Origin: Eubacteriales bacterium
GTDB lineage: Bacteria; Bacillota; Clostridia; Peptostreptococcales; Anaerovoracaceae
Assembly (NCBI GenBank): GCA_028691625.1
Contig: JAQUYZ010000147.1
Span: forward strand, 1-5,489
Direction: 5' to 3'
Length of the DNA: 5,489 nucleotides
The translations under genes were made by a program, and so were the position numbers. The notes under the pieces were generated by a model that was given only the letters and a program-made list of their open reading frames with translations, was not told the DNA's origin and did no database searches. Shown here one piece after another: positions 1 to 5,397 of this stretch. How positions within the stretch are numbered: position 1 is the first letter of the stretch; every line of letters begins with the position of its first letter.

Positions 1-1527
1 GCCAGACTGACGCAGGTACAGTTACTGGAAAGTGAAAAATATGCCTCGGTAAGTGCGAAACAGCAGCGAATCACCCTGAACGGGGAGGATGCCAGAGGAA
101 CCATTTTCGACAGAAACGGAAACCACGTCACGGGGGCCGATGTAAGCTATATTTATATCCTTGAGAGGGGTGCGCTGGATGCGACAGCTGCAAGGATCTT
201 TCAATTGATCGGTGCGGAAAAGGTTGAGAATGAAAACACGCGGTATATCGTTTACCGCAGCGGGCTGTTCAGCGAGGAAGCGTCTTATATATTGAAACGC
301 GATTACAATGCGTTTATCATTAAGGGTGCAACCCGCTATGGAGAAGCGCAGCCGGCAGTCCATTTTGTAGGATATATCAATGAGATCGACGGTACGGGTG
401 CCTCTGGAATCGAAAAGGAATTTAACAATATCCTGTCCAGAAAACAGAAGGTGGTCTTTGCTTCGGTGGACGGGAAACGAATGATTATTCCGGGACTTGG
501 GATCACCAGCAAGATTGAAAATCCTGACTGCGGCGTCATTACAACATTAGATCTAAAGATCCAGAAAAAGGCGGAGCAGATATTGAAGGATTCAGGCTAC
601 AGCGGATCCATTACTGTAGTGGATGCCAAAACCGGAGAGCTTCTGGCCGGAGCCAGCGCTCCGTCATACAATCCCGCCCATGTCGCAGAATATCTGGACA
701 GCAGCAACGAAGAATTTATCAATAAGGTGACCCAAAGCCAGTATCCACCCGGTTCAATCTTTAAAATAATCGTAGCGGCGGCTGCCCTGGAAACAGGTGT
801 GGTGAACGAGGACACCCTGTTTCAGTGCAATGGATATGAAGTGATCAACGGAATCAGAATCAATTGTTCGAAGGAAGAAGGTCATGGGGAGATCAATTTC
901 CGGGATGCCTTTGCAAAATCCTGCAATTCTGCTTTCATTCAAATCGGGTCTATGACCGGCGGAGAAGAGATTCTGAAAATGGCAAAGAACTTTGGAGTGG
1001 GAGAAAGGGCATTTCAGGATCCGATAGAAGAGAAGCCGGGCTTGCTTCCCGGAGCACAGGACATACAAGGAGCGGGAATCGGAAATCTGTCCATTGGGCA
1101 GGGCAAGCTGCTGGTCTCTCCGGCCCAGGCGGCCAGAATCACAGCTATTATTGCAGCCGGAGGAATGGATTATAGCCTTTCACTGATCAAAGGAACCACA
1201 GAGGGAGGGAAGACAGAATATCTGGAAAAGAAACCTTCCAGACGTGTTATAAAAAAAGAAACGGCTGCGCTCATCAGGGATTTGATGGTCGACACCGTGA
1301 ATTACGGAACCGCGAACAACTTATCGGGAACCGGCGTAACGATTGCAGGGAAGACCGGGTCAGCAGAAGCAGCTTACCATGGAGAAATGGTAGTGCATGG
1401 CTGGTTCACCGGATTCTTCCCTGCTGAAGAACCGCAATATGTAATTACCGTTTTTGTGGAGTCGGGAGGCTCCGGAAGAGGTTCGGCAGTCCCTCTGTTT
1501 CGTCAGATGGTAGAATACCTCAACTAA
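1..1527 (+). CDS. Class B penicillin-binding protein (transpeptidase), 5' end outside window
   Basis: D,D-transpeptidase that cross-links peptidoglycan stem peptides on the outer face of the membrane. The frame is open from base 1, so 508 residues are seen and the N-terminal membrane anchor is missing. An internal TTG at 205 is not the start, because conserved sequence lies upstream: RGTIFDRNG at visible residues 32-40 is the class B N-terminal (pedestal) motif. The transpeptidase domain covers about 190-505. Its three active-site motifs are SIFK (252-255, nucleophile Ser252) within PPGSIFK, SCN (307-309) and KTGS (451-454). The protein ends about 55 residues after KTG and has no PASTA domains, unlike SpoVD. 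Allowing for a missing anchor, the full protein would be a short PBP2/FtsI-like enzyme. It converges on sigK, with stop codons overlapping. Placement beside sigK makes a sporulation role conceivable, but the sequence does not decide between vegetative and cortex synthesis. Family assignment is firm; the exact subfamily is not. Confidence 0.93.
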   Translation, partial: ARLTQVQLLESEKYASVSAKQQRITLNGEDARGTIFDRNGNHVTGADVSYIYILERGALDATAARIFQLIGAEKVENENTRYIVYRSGLFSEEASYILKRDYNAFIIKGATRYGEAQPAVHFVGYINEIDGTGASGIEKEFNNILSRKQKVVFASVDGKRMIIPGLGITSKIENPDCGVITTLDLKIQKKAEQILKDSGYSGSITVVDAKTGELLAGASAPSYNPAHVAEYLDSSNEEFINKVTQSQYPPGSIFKIIVAAAALETGVVNEDTLFQCNGYEVINGIRINCSKEEGHGEINFRDAFAKSCNSAFIQIGSMTGGEEILKMAKNFGVGERAFQDPIEEKPGLLPGAQDIQGAGIGNLSIGQGKLLVSPAQAARITAIIAAGGMDYSLSLIKGTTEGGKTEYLEKKPSRRVIKKETAALIRDLMVDTVNYGTANNLSGTGVTIAGKTGSAEAAYHGEMVVHGWFTGFFPAEEPQYVITVFVESGGSGRGSAVPLFRQMVEYLN

Positions 1528-2234
1528 ATTTCATACTCCTCAGAAAAGGCTTCTTTCAATTTAAAGATCGCCTTTTTTTCAATTCTGGAAACATATGAAC
1601 GGGAAATACCAAGCTCCTTGGCCACCTCCCTCTGTGTTTTTGCGTTTTCTCCTGCAAGTCCGAAACGTTTAATAATCACCATCCTTTCTCTGTCCTTCAG
1701 GAGATGAAAAATTGCATCGTGCAGTTTTTTCACCTGCATTTTGTTATCGATATCATCAATGATCGCATCGGTGTCCGTACCAAGAATATCATTGAAATTG
1801 ATTTCGTTTCCATCCTTATCCGTACCGACCGGATCATTGAGCGATATTTCAATTTTTGTTTTTTTTGTTGTCCGGATGTTCATCAGGATTTCATTTTCGA
1901 TGCATTTTGCCGCATAAGTTGCCAGTCTGACACTTTTATTTCGATTATAGGTATTTACAGATTTAATCAGTCCGATGGTTCCGATCGAGATCAGGTCATC
2001 CGGATTTTTCCCAGTATTTGCATATTTCTTTGCAATATGAGCCACCAGTCTCAAATTTCGTTCTACAAGGATATTTTTTGCTTCCTTATCGCCCTGCTCA
2101 TAGAGAGAAAGATAATAGGCTTCCTCCGTGTCCGTCAGCGGCTGCGGGAAGGAATTCCCCATTGAAACATAGGAAGACAATAAAACAAGAGGATTCGATA
2201 AAAGCAGGGATGTAAGGATTAATAACAAGCTCAT
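1524..2234 (-). CDS. sigK: RNA polymerase sporulation sigma factor, pro-sigma-K
   Basis: Late mother-cell sigma factor that directs coat and late spore genes in spore formers. The N-terminus is a hydrophobic leucine-rich segment followed by SSYVS and the SFPQPL motif, matching the B. subtilis pro-SigK arrangement, where SpoIVFB removes about 20 residues just before a Tyr-Val. Sigma region 2 is the stretch NLRLVAHIAKKYA through GTIGLIKSVNTYNR and ATYAAKCIENEILM. Region 4 carries the helix-turn-helix TQREVAKELGISRSYVSRIE near the C-terminus. The gene is uninterrupted, so no skin element splits it. Two starts are possible. ATG at 2240 lies only 2-3 nt from the G-run of AAGGGGGG, while ATG at 2234 (third codon of the longer form) has 8-9 nt spacing and gives a 21-residue pro-sequence, so I chose 2234 (236 residues). 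A sigma-E-like promoter lies upstream. Identification is secure; the start and processing are inferred. Confidence 0.93.
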   Translation of the reverse strand: MSLLLILTSLLLSNPLVLLSSYVSMGNSFPQPLTDTEEAYYLSLYEQGDKEAKNILVERNLRLVAHIAKKYANTGKNPDDLISIGTIGLIKSVNTYNRNKSVRLATYAAKCIENEILMNIRTTKKTKIEISLNDPVGTDKDGNEINFNDILGTDTDAIIDDIDNKMQVKKLHDAIFHLLKDRERMVIIKRFGLAGENAKTQREVAKELGISRSYVSRIEKKAIFKLKEAFSEEYEI

Positions 2235-2267
2235 ATACATAACCCCCCTTCCGATAAATGTGTTAGA

Positions 2268-2295
2268 AGTATATGCAATGAGGACGTAAATAGTG
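2268..2295 (-). promoter_or_regulatory. Candidate sigma-E-type promoter of sigK
   Basis: Read on the minus strand, CATATACT (2275-2268) matches the sigma-E -10 consensus CATACAHT at seven of eight positions. CACTATT (2295-2289) matches the -35 consensus KMATATT at five of seven. The spacer is 13 bp, and the implied transcript start is about 20-30 nt before the sigK start codon. In B. subtilis sigK is transcribed by sigma-E with SpoIIID. A SpoIIID-like site, AGAGACAGGT, fits the consensus WWRRACARNY at nine of ten positions and lies upstream at 2333-2324, but inside a repeat-like patch, so it may be chance. Confidence 0.45.
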
Positions 2296-2335
2296 CCTGT
2301 CAGGCTGAAAAGGGGACAGCGGAACCTGTCTCTTT
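2288..2335. repeat. GACAG/CTGTC inverted-repeat patch, possibly REP-like
   Basis: CTGTC at 2297-2301, GACAG at 2315-2319 and CTGTC at 2326-2330 can form two mutually exclusive hairpins. CCTGTCAGG at 2296-2304 is itself a near-palindrome. The wording (GTGCCTGTC, AGGGGACAG, ACCTGTC) resembles short interspersed repeats linked with Y1/RAYT-type transposases in other Firmicutes. That link is from memory and only one copy is in the window, so this could simply be a degenerate intergenic hairpin. Confidence 0.3.
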
Positions 2336-2339
2336 ATGA

Positions 2340-2399
2340 CATAAGAAAGCGCTGCACCAGGGTGATTCTTGCGAAAGAGAACACCCATGGCACAGCGCT
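2340..2399 (-). terminator. Imperfect hairpin downstream of maf, probable terminator
   Basis: Outer arms AGCGCTG (2348-2354) and CAGCGCT (2393-2399) pair over 7 bp. After a 2x2 mismatch, CCA (2357-2359) pairs with TGG (2388-2390). GGGTG (2360-2364) then pairs with CACCC (2382-2386), and TCTT/AAGA closes a GCGA loop. On the minus strand the stem is followed by a weak T-rich stretch (TTTCTTATGT), in the right place to end maf, whose stop is 37 nt upstream. No T-tract follows on the plus strand. The structure is plain; the terminator role is inferred, as the T-tract is poor. Confidence 0.5.
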
Positions 2400-2435
2400 A
2401 TCGATATAGAAAGAGCCTCTGTCCATTTTCCTCTT

Positions 2436-3038
2436 CTATAGGGCGATTTCCGGCCAGTTGGATTTCAATTCAGCCTTAATTCTTTCCCAGGGAAAGCCGA
2501 TGACATTGTCATAATTTCCTTTAATATGACTGATATATTTGCCCCAAGCGCCCTGAATCGCATAACTTCCCGCTTTATCCCATGGCTCATCAGTTGTAAT
2601 ATAATTCCGGATCTCATCATCGCTGTAGTCCTTGAAAAAGACCTCTGTTACATCATAGAACACCGAACGCTTTGGAGAACCGGGACTGACCAATGCGACT
2701 CCGGTCGCCACAAAATGACTTGAATTTCTCAGAAGCTTCAACGTTTTTTCCGCTTCCTTCTCATCTGCAGGTTTTCCGATCATCCCTTCTTTATAAACAA
2801 TCGTGTCCGCAGCAATGATTACGGCTGAATACGGTTGCCGTGGCTGTTTCTTCAGGTATAACTTTTCTACGTGCAACGCTTTTTTTAAAGCAAGAAACAT
2901 TACCGCCTGTTCCATTGACACTTCAAAGGGAAGTGTCTCATCTGCATCTGAGGGCATAATCACCGGCTCAATTCCAATTTTTTTCATCATTTCAATTCTT
3001 CTTGGTGAAGACGAGGCTAAAATTATATCACATTCCAT
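2436..3038 (-). CDS. maf: Maf nucleoside triphosphate pyrophosphatase (dTTPase/UTPase type)
   Basis: Cytoplasmic enzyme of 200 residues that hydrolyses nucleoside triphosphates, probably dTTP, UTP and modified pyrimidines, to monophosphate and pyrophosphate. It thus limits misincorporation; in B. subtilis overexpression also blocks septation. The family signature ILASSSPRR is at residues 6-14, the catalytic-base motif AADT at 76-79 (Asp78), GKP at 88-90, SHFVATGV at 107-114, DKAGSYAIQG at 154-163 and NVIGFP at 178-183. The Gln of YAIQG together with SSSPRR fits the dTTP/UTP subfamily rather than the m7GTP-specific YceF group. Length is normal. The ATG at 3038 follows AAAGGG with 7 nt spacing. 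A candidate promoter lies at 3111-3139. In B. subtilis maf stands just upstream of radC and mreB on the same strand; here it points the other way. Confidence in family is high; substrate preference is by analogy. Confidence 0.95.
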   Translation of the reverse strand: MECDIILASSSPRRIEMMKKIGIEPVIMPSDADETLPFEVSMEQAVMFLALKKALHVEKLYLKKQPRQPYSAVIIAADTIVYKEGMIGKPADEKEAEKTLKLLRNSSHFVATGVALVSPGSPKRSVFYDVTEVFFKDYSDDEIRNYITTDEPWDKAGSYAIQGAWGKYISHIKGNYDNVIGFPWERIKAELKSNWPEIAL

Positions 3039-3110
3039 TTTTTATCCCTTTCAAATAAACCGGTTGATACGGAGTTTTTCTATTTGAATCAGAATTAATT
3101 GATCTATGAC

Positions 3111-3139
3111 ATTTTACCATTCGATACGACACGGCACAA
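3111..3139 (-). promoter_or_regulatory. Candidate sigma-A promoter of maf with extended -10
   Basis: On the minus strand TTGTGC (3139-3134) and TAAAAT (3116-3111) are 17 bp apart. The -10 matches TATAAT at five of six positions and is preceded by TG one base upstream (an extended -10), which can make up for the weak -35. It lies about 70 nt before the maf start and downstream of the DUF1540 terminator hairpin, so maf would be transcribed on its own. Confidence 0.4.
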
Positions 3140-3141
3140 GA

Positions 3142-3180
3142 TGAAAAGGTCATCTGAGTCCTTTGGACTCGGATGACCTT
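3142..3180 (-). terminator. Rho-independent terminator of the DUF1540 gene
   Basis: Arms 3146-3161 and 3165-3180 are complementary over 16 bp with one mismatch at 3155/3171 and a 3-nt loop. The mismatch is C-A in the minus-strand RNA and a U-G wobble in the plus-strand RNA. On the minus strand the stem is followed by TTTTC, a short T-run, 36 nt after the DUF1540 stop. The plus-strand side lacks a T-run. The position between the two minus-strand genes suggests that it separates DUF1540 from maf transcription. Confidence 0.7.
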
Positions 3181-3215
3181 GGTCTGCTGATTCCCGCAGG
3201 AACCGGCGATCTCTT

Positions 3216-3389
3216 TTAACTGCGCATAGATTCAAAGGATTGGCAATCGGTACATTCATTCTGGGTCGGGTTCTTTTCATGTGTACCTACCTGAATTTGG
3301 CTTAGAGCGCAGTATTCGCCGCTGTCAGCGTGAAATTTGCAGGAATCTACAGTACATTTAATGCTGTGGTTTTTATTGCTTTTGTCCAT
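3216..3389 (-). CDS. DUF1540 cysteine-rich small protein
   Basis: A 57-residue protein of unknown function. The N-terminus is short and polar (MDKSNKNHS). The rest is the DUF1540 pattern: IKCTVDSCKFH (10-20), YCALSQIQVG (26-35) and ECTDCQSF (45-52). Five cysteines stand at 12, 17, 27, 46 and 49, that is C-x4-C-x9-C-x18-C-x2-C, a layout suggesting metal binding or disulfides. There is no signal peptide or membrane segment. The start is secure: AGGAGG at 3395-3400 lies 5 nt before the ATG. The gene has its own terminator hairpin downstream and lies divergent to radC. The family is common in spore-forming Firmicutes and its role is not established. A sporulation link is suggested by a possible sigma-G-like promoter and by the nearby sigK, but this is inference. 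It is not the SCIFF peptide, which has six cysteines. Confidence 0.85.
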   Translation of the reverse strand: MDKSNKNHSIKCTVDSCKFHADSGEYCALSQIQVGTHEKNPTQNECTDCQSFESMRS

Positions 3390-3419
3390 CTTAACCTCCT
3401 GAATTTATATTTTCGATAT

Positions 3420-3448
3420 TATTATGTCTCGCAGTCCGGATTATATAT
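3420..3448 (-). promoter_or_regulatory. Candidate forespore (sigma-G/sigma-F-like) promoter of the DUF1540 gene
   Basis: On the minus strand CATAATA (3426-3420) fits the sigma-G -10 consensus CATNHTA fully, and ATATA (3448-3444) fits GHATR at four of five positions with a 17-bp spacer. The region is AT-rich and an overlapping TATAAT (3445-3440) with a poor -35 (ATGAAT, 17 bp away) could serve sigma-A instead, so the assignment is uncertain. Confidence 0.3.
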
Positions 3449-3487
3449 GAGGAAAAATTTTAATTCATTTTCATTGTATTAATCCGG
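3436..3487. repeat. 8-bp inverted repeat in the divergent promoter region
   Basis: CCGGATTA at 3436-3443 and TAATCCGG at 3480-3487 are exact inverted copies with 36 bp between them. The left arm overlaps the candidate DUF1540 promoter and the right arm lies in the spacer of the candidate radC promoter. They may be operator half-sites or chance; no regulator is encoded nearby. Confidence 0.35.
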
Positions 3488-3502
3488 TTAAAATGTTAAA
3501 AT
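3474..3502 (+). promoter_or_regulatory. Candidate sigma-A promoter of radC-mreB-mreC with extended -10
   Basis: TTGTAT (3474-3479) and TAAAAT (3497-3502) are separated by 17 bp, with TG one base before the -10 (TGTTAAAAT). The -10 matches five of six and the -35 three of six positions. The design resembles the candidate maf promoter. It implies a leader of about 100 nt before radC. No other good promoter is evident before mreB, so this may drive the whole operon. Confidence 0.4.
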
Positions 3503-3610
3503 AAAAAATACTTATGGGAGTTACGAGAGCAAGGAAACTGATGATTGTCATCAGATAATTTGGTATGAGGGAAAAGGAGGAATAATCAGCGAAACGCTTA
3601 GGGGGGAATC
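3503..3610 (+). other. Untranslated leader of radC with small hairpin and unused Shine-Dalgarno
   Basis: No gene is seen here. CTGATGA (3538-3544) and TCATCAG (3548-3554) form a 7-bp hairpin with a 3-nt loop. AAGGAGG at 3574-3580 is a perfect ribosome-binding sequence, but no ATG, GTG or TTG follows at usable distance. AGCG-AAA-CGCT (3588-3598) is a tiny hairpin just before the G-run (3601-3606) that serves the radC start. I recognise no riboswitch class. Confidence 0.4.
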
Positions 3611-4309
3611 ATGAATCACATGAGAAAAACTGCCATGATCAAAGAACTGCCTTATGAAGAACGGCCCAGGGAGAAGCTTATTCAATGCGGTGCCGAAACC
3701 TTATCCAATACAGAGCTTCTCGCCATATTGATCGGAACCGGGACGAAGGAAGTATCAGCAATCATGCTCGCAAATCGAATCCTTGCTCTTGAAGGAGAAG
3801 GTATTTCTTATTTAACAAACTGCCTGCCTGAGGAGTTGTCGGACATACCCGGCATGGGCATGGCAAAATCCTGTCAGATTATTGCAGCCATAGAGCTCGG
3901 CAAACGAATTGCTACAAAACCAAAGGAGAAAAAAATAAATATCAAGTCGCCGGAAGAAGTTGCATCCTTATTTATCGAGGAGATGAGATATTTAAAAAAG
4001 GAGTATTTTAGGGTATTACTCTTAAACACCAAGAATGAAATTATCATGATCGAGAATATTTCAATCGGAAATCTGAACAGCTCTGTGGTCCATCCCAGAG
4101 AGGTGTTTTGTACTGCGATTAAAAAAAGTGCCTGTTCCATGATTGCAGTCCACAATCATCCAAGCGGAAATCCCATGCCGAGTCAGACGGATATCGAAAT
4201 CACAAGAAGGCTGGTGGAGGCGGGCGAACTGCTGGGCATCAAGGTGCTGGATCACTTGATCATCGGAGACGGAATCTATGTCAGCCTGAAGGAAAAGATG
4301 TTGTTATAA
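3611..4309 (+). CDS. radC: RadC/YsxA family JAB-domain protein
   Basis: A 232-residue cytoplasmic protein of the RadC family. The N-terminal third holds the signature LPYEERPREKL (13-23) and a helix-hairpin-helix-like region (GAETLSNTELLAILIGTG, 27-44, and IPGMGMAKSCQIIAAIELGK, 79-98). The C-terminal half is the MPN/JAMM-like domain with HPREVF (161-166) and the metal-site motif HNHPSGNPMPSQTD (181-194; His181, His183, Asp194), followed by LDHLIIG. All key residues are present and the length is normal. The ATG at 3611 follows GGGGGG with 4-5 nt spacing; ATG at 3620 would be too far from it. The old DNA-repair name came from an E. coli mutation later assigned to recG, so the biological role is unknown. 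It precedes mreB by 47 nt, as in many Firmicutes, and is probably co-transcribed with it. Confidence 0.95.
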   Translation: MNHMRKTAMIKELPYEERPREKLIQCGAETLSNTELLAILIGTGTKEVSAIMLANRILALEGEGISYLTNCLPEELSDIPGMGMAKSCQIIAAIELGKRIATKPKEKKINIKSPEEVASLFIEEMRYLKKEYFRVLLLNTKNEIIMIENISIGNLNSSVVHPREVFCTAIKKSACSMIAVHNHPSGNPMPSQTDIEITRRLVEAGELLGIKVLDHLIIGDGIYVSLKEKMLL

Positions 4310-4356
4310 CAGTGCGTTGCTGAATAATTGTATAGATTTAAAGGAGAGTATGTAAG

Positions 4357-5298
4357 ATGTGCTTATTTATAAAAGACATGGGAATTGATTTGGGTACTGC
4401 AAACACCTTAATTTATATAAAAAACAAGGGTATCGTTCTCAACGAACCCTCGGTCATTGCAGTCAATTCATTTACAAAGGCTATAATCGCTACAGGAAAA
4501 GAAGCGAAGGATATGATCGGAAAAACTCCTGACAGCATTCTGGTCGTCAGGCCGCTGCAGGACGGGGTCATTTCGGATTTTGAAATGACTGCCAGTATGC
4601 TGAAAACATACATCAAAAAGGTGATGCCGGATTCGTCTTTTTTTACAAAAGTCAGAATTGTAGTAGGAGTTCCATCCGGTGTAACAGAAGTTGAAAAGAG
4701 AGCGGTTGAAGAAGTAATCCGTCAGATGGGAGCAAAAGAAGTTTATATACTTGAGGAACCGATGGCGGCTGCAATCGGAACAGGCCTGGCAGTTGACAGT
4801 GCCATGGGCTGCATGATCGCCGATATCGGAGGCGGAACCTCGGATATCGCAATCATTGCACTGGGTGGAATTGTAACGAGTACGTCTCTGAGGCATGCAG
4901 GGGACAAGCTCAATGACGCAATCGTTGCGTATATGAGAAAGCACTATGACCTGCTTATTGGAGATAAGACGGCGGAAGAGATTAAAGAAACGATTGGCTG
5001 CGCATACATAGACAAATCTGATCCCGACAGCATCAAACAAATGGAAGCAAGGGGCCGGGATATTATAACCGGCCTTCCAAAGACGATTACCATTACGTCT
5101 ATTGATGCGATGAGAGCGCTTGAGGAGCCGATCAAAATCATTATCGACGGAATTAGAAGCACACTGGAGAAGACACCGCCGGAAATTGCTGCCGACATTG
5201 TCAGCAATGGCTTGGTTCTGTCCGGCGGAGGCGGTCTGATCAAGGGTCTGGATGATTTGATCGAGTTTTCGACAGGGCTGAAAGTTACGATTGCTTAA
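4357..5298 (+). CDS. mreB: Rod-shape actin homologue MreB/Mbl family, cut short by an in-frame TAA
   Basis: Bacterial actin that polymerises on the inner membrane face and positions the elongation machinery with MreC, MreD, RodA and PBPs. Seen are the phosphate-1 loop DLGTANT (11-17), the GIVLNEPSV segment, EEPMAAAIG (133-141), the phosphate-2 motif DIGGGTSD (156-163) and the adenosine motif LSGGGGLIKGL (288-298). The frame stops after residue 313 at TVTIA-like KVTIA, before the family's final connect-2 helix (normally xVAxGTGKxLE). That missing piece is encoded in the same frame immediately after the TAA, to a TGA at 5395-5397; full length would be 346 residues, normal for the family. The start ATG follows AAGGAGAG with 8 nt spacing. 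Codon use and the remainder of the gene look healthy, so a recent nonsense change, readthrough or a sequencing error is likelier than decay. MreB, Mbl and MreBH cannot be separated safely; the mreC neighbour favours mreB. Confidence 0.9.
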   Translation: MCLFIKDMGIDLGTANTLIYIKNKGIVLNEPSVIAVNSFTKAIIATGKEAKDMIGKTPDSILVVRPLQDGVISDFEMTASMLKTYIKKVMPDSSFFTKVRIVVGVPSGVTEVEKRAVEEVIRQMGAKEVYILEEPMAAAIGTGLAVDSAMGCMIADIGGGTSDIAIIALGGIVTSTSLRHAGDKLNDAIVAYMRKHYDLLIGDKTAEEIKETIGCAYIDKSDPDSIKQMEARGRDIITGLPKTITITSIDAMRALEEPIKIIIDGIRSTLEKTPPEIAADIVSNGLVLSGGGGLIKGLDDLIEFSTGLKVTIA

Positions 5299-5397
5299 AA
5301 TGCAATGGAAGCAGTAGCGGAAGGAACCGGAAAGAGCCTGCTGAGTATTGAAAAGATACAGAAATATGCAGGGAGAGGCACGAAAAAGAGAGTATGA
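5299..5397 (+). pseudogene. mreB: Stranded C-terminal end of mreB after the in-frame stop
   Basis: Thirty-two sense codons in the mreB frame, directly after the TAA at 5296-5298, encode NAMEAVAEGTGKSLLSIEKI and a basic tail ending TKKRV, then TGA. This is the conserved MreB/Mbl C-terminus, including the GTGK connect-2 segment that folds back on subdomain IA. There is no good Shine-Dalgarno for the internal ATG at 5305, so independent translation is unlikely. The TGA overlaps the mreC ATG, as expected for the natural end of mreB. Confidence 0.8.

Noticed and set aside
205..1527. TTG at 205 as the start of the PBP gene
   Set aside because: The frame is open back to base 1 and contains the conserved RGTIFDRNG motif upstream, so the gene is cut by the window edge.
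1704..2165. Plus-strand open frame opposite sigK
   Set aside because: Low-complexity Phe/Ile/Arg/Asp-rich translation is a shadow of the sigK codons; sigK is unambiguous on the other strand.
3216..3389. SCIFF (six-cysteine) ranthipeptide precursor
   Set aside because: The protein has five cysteines with DUF1540 spacing, and no radical SAM maturase gene is adjacent.
3503..3610. Riboswitch or leader peptide before radC
   Set aside because: Only a 7-bp and a 4-bp hairpin are seen, no terminator T-run and no known aptamer motif; no start codon follows the orphan Shine-Dalgarno.
3611..4309. RadC as a DNA-repair enzyme
   Set aside because: The name is historical; the original mutation was reassigned to recG, and the JAMM-like domain does not define a repair activity.
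4468..5040. Long minus-strand open frame opposite mreB
   Set aside because: Cys/Arg/Phe-rich translation without family resemblance; explained as the reverse complement of mreB.
5293..5301. Stop-codon reassignment explaining the TAA in mreB
   Set aside because: TAA is the normal terminator of the PBP, DUF1540 and radC genes in this window.
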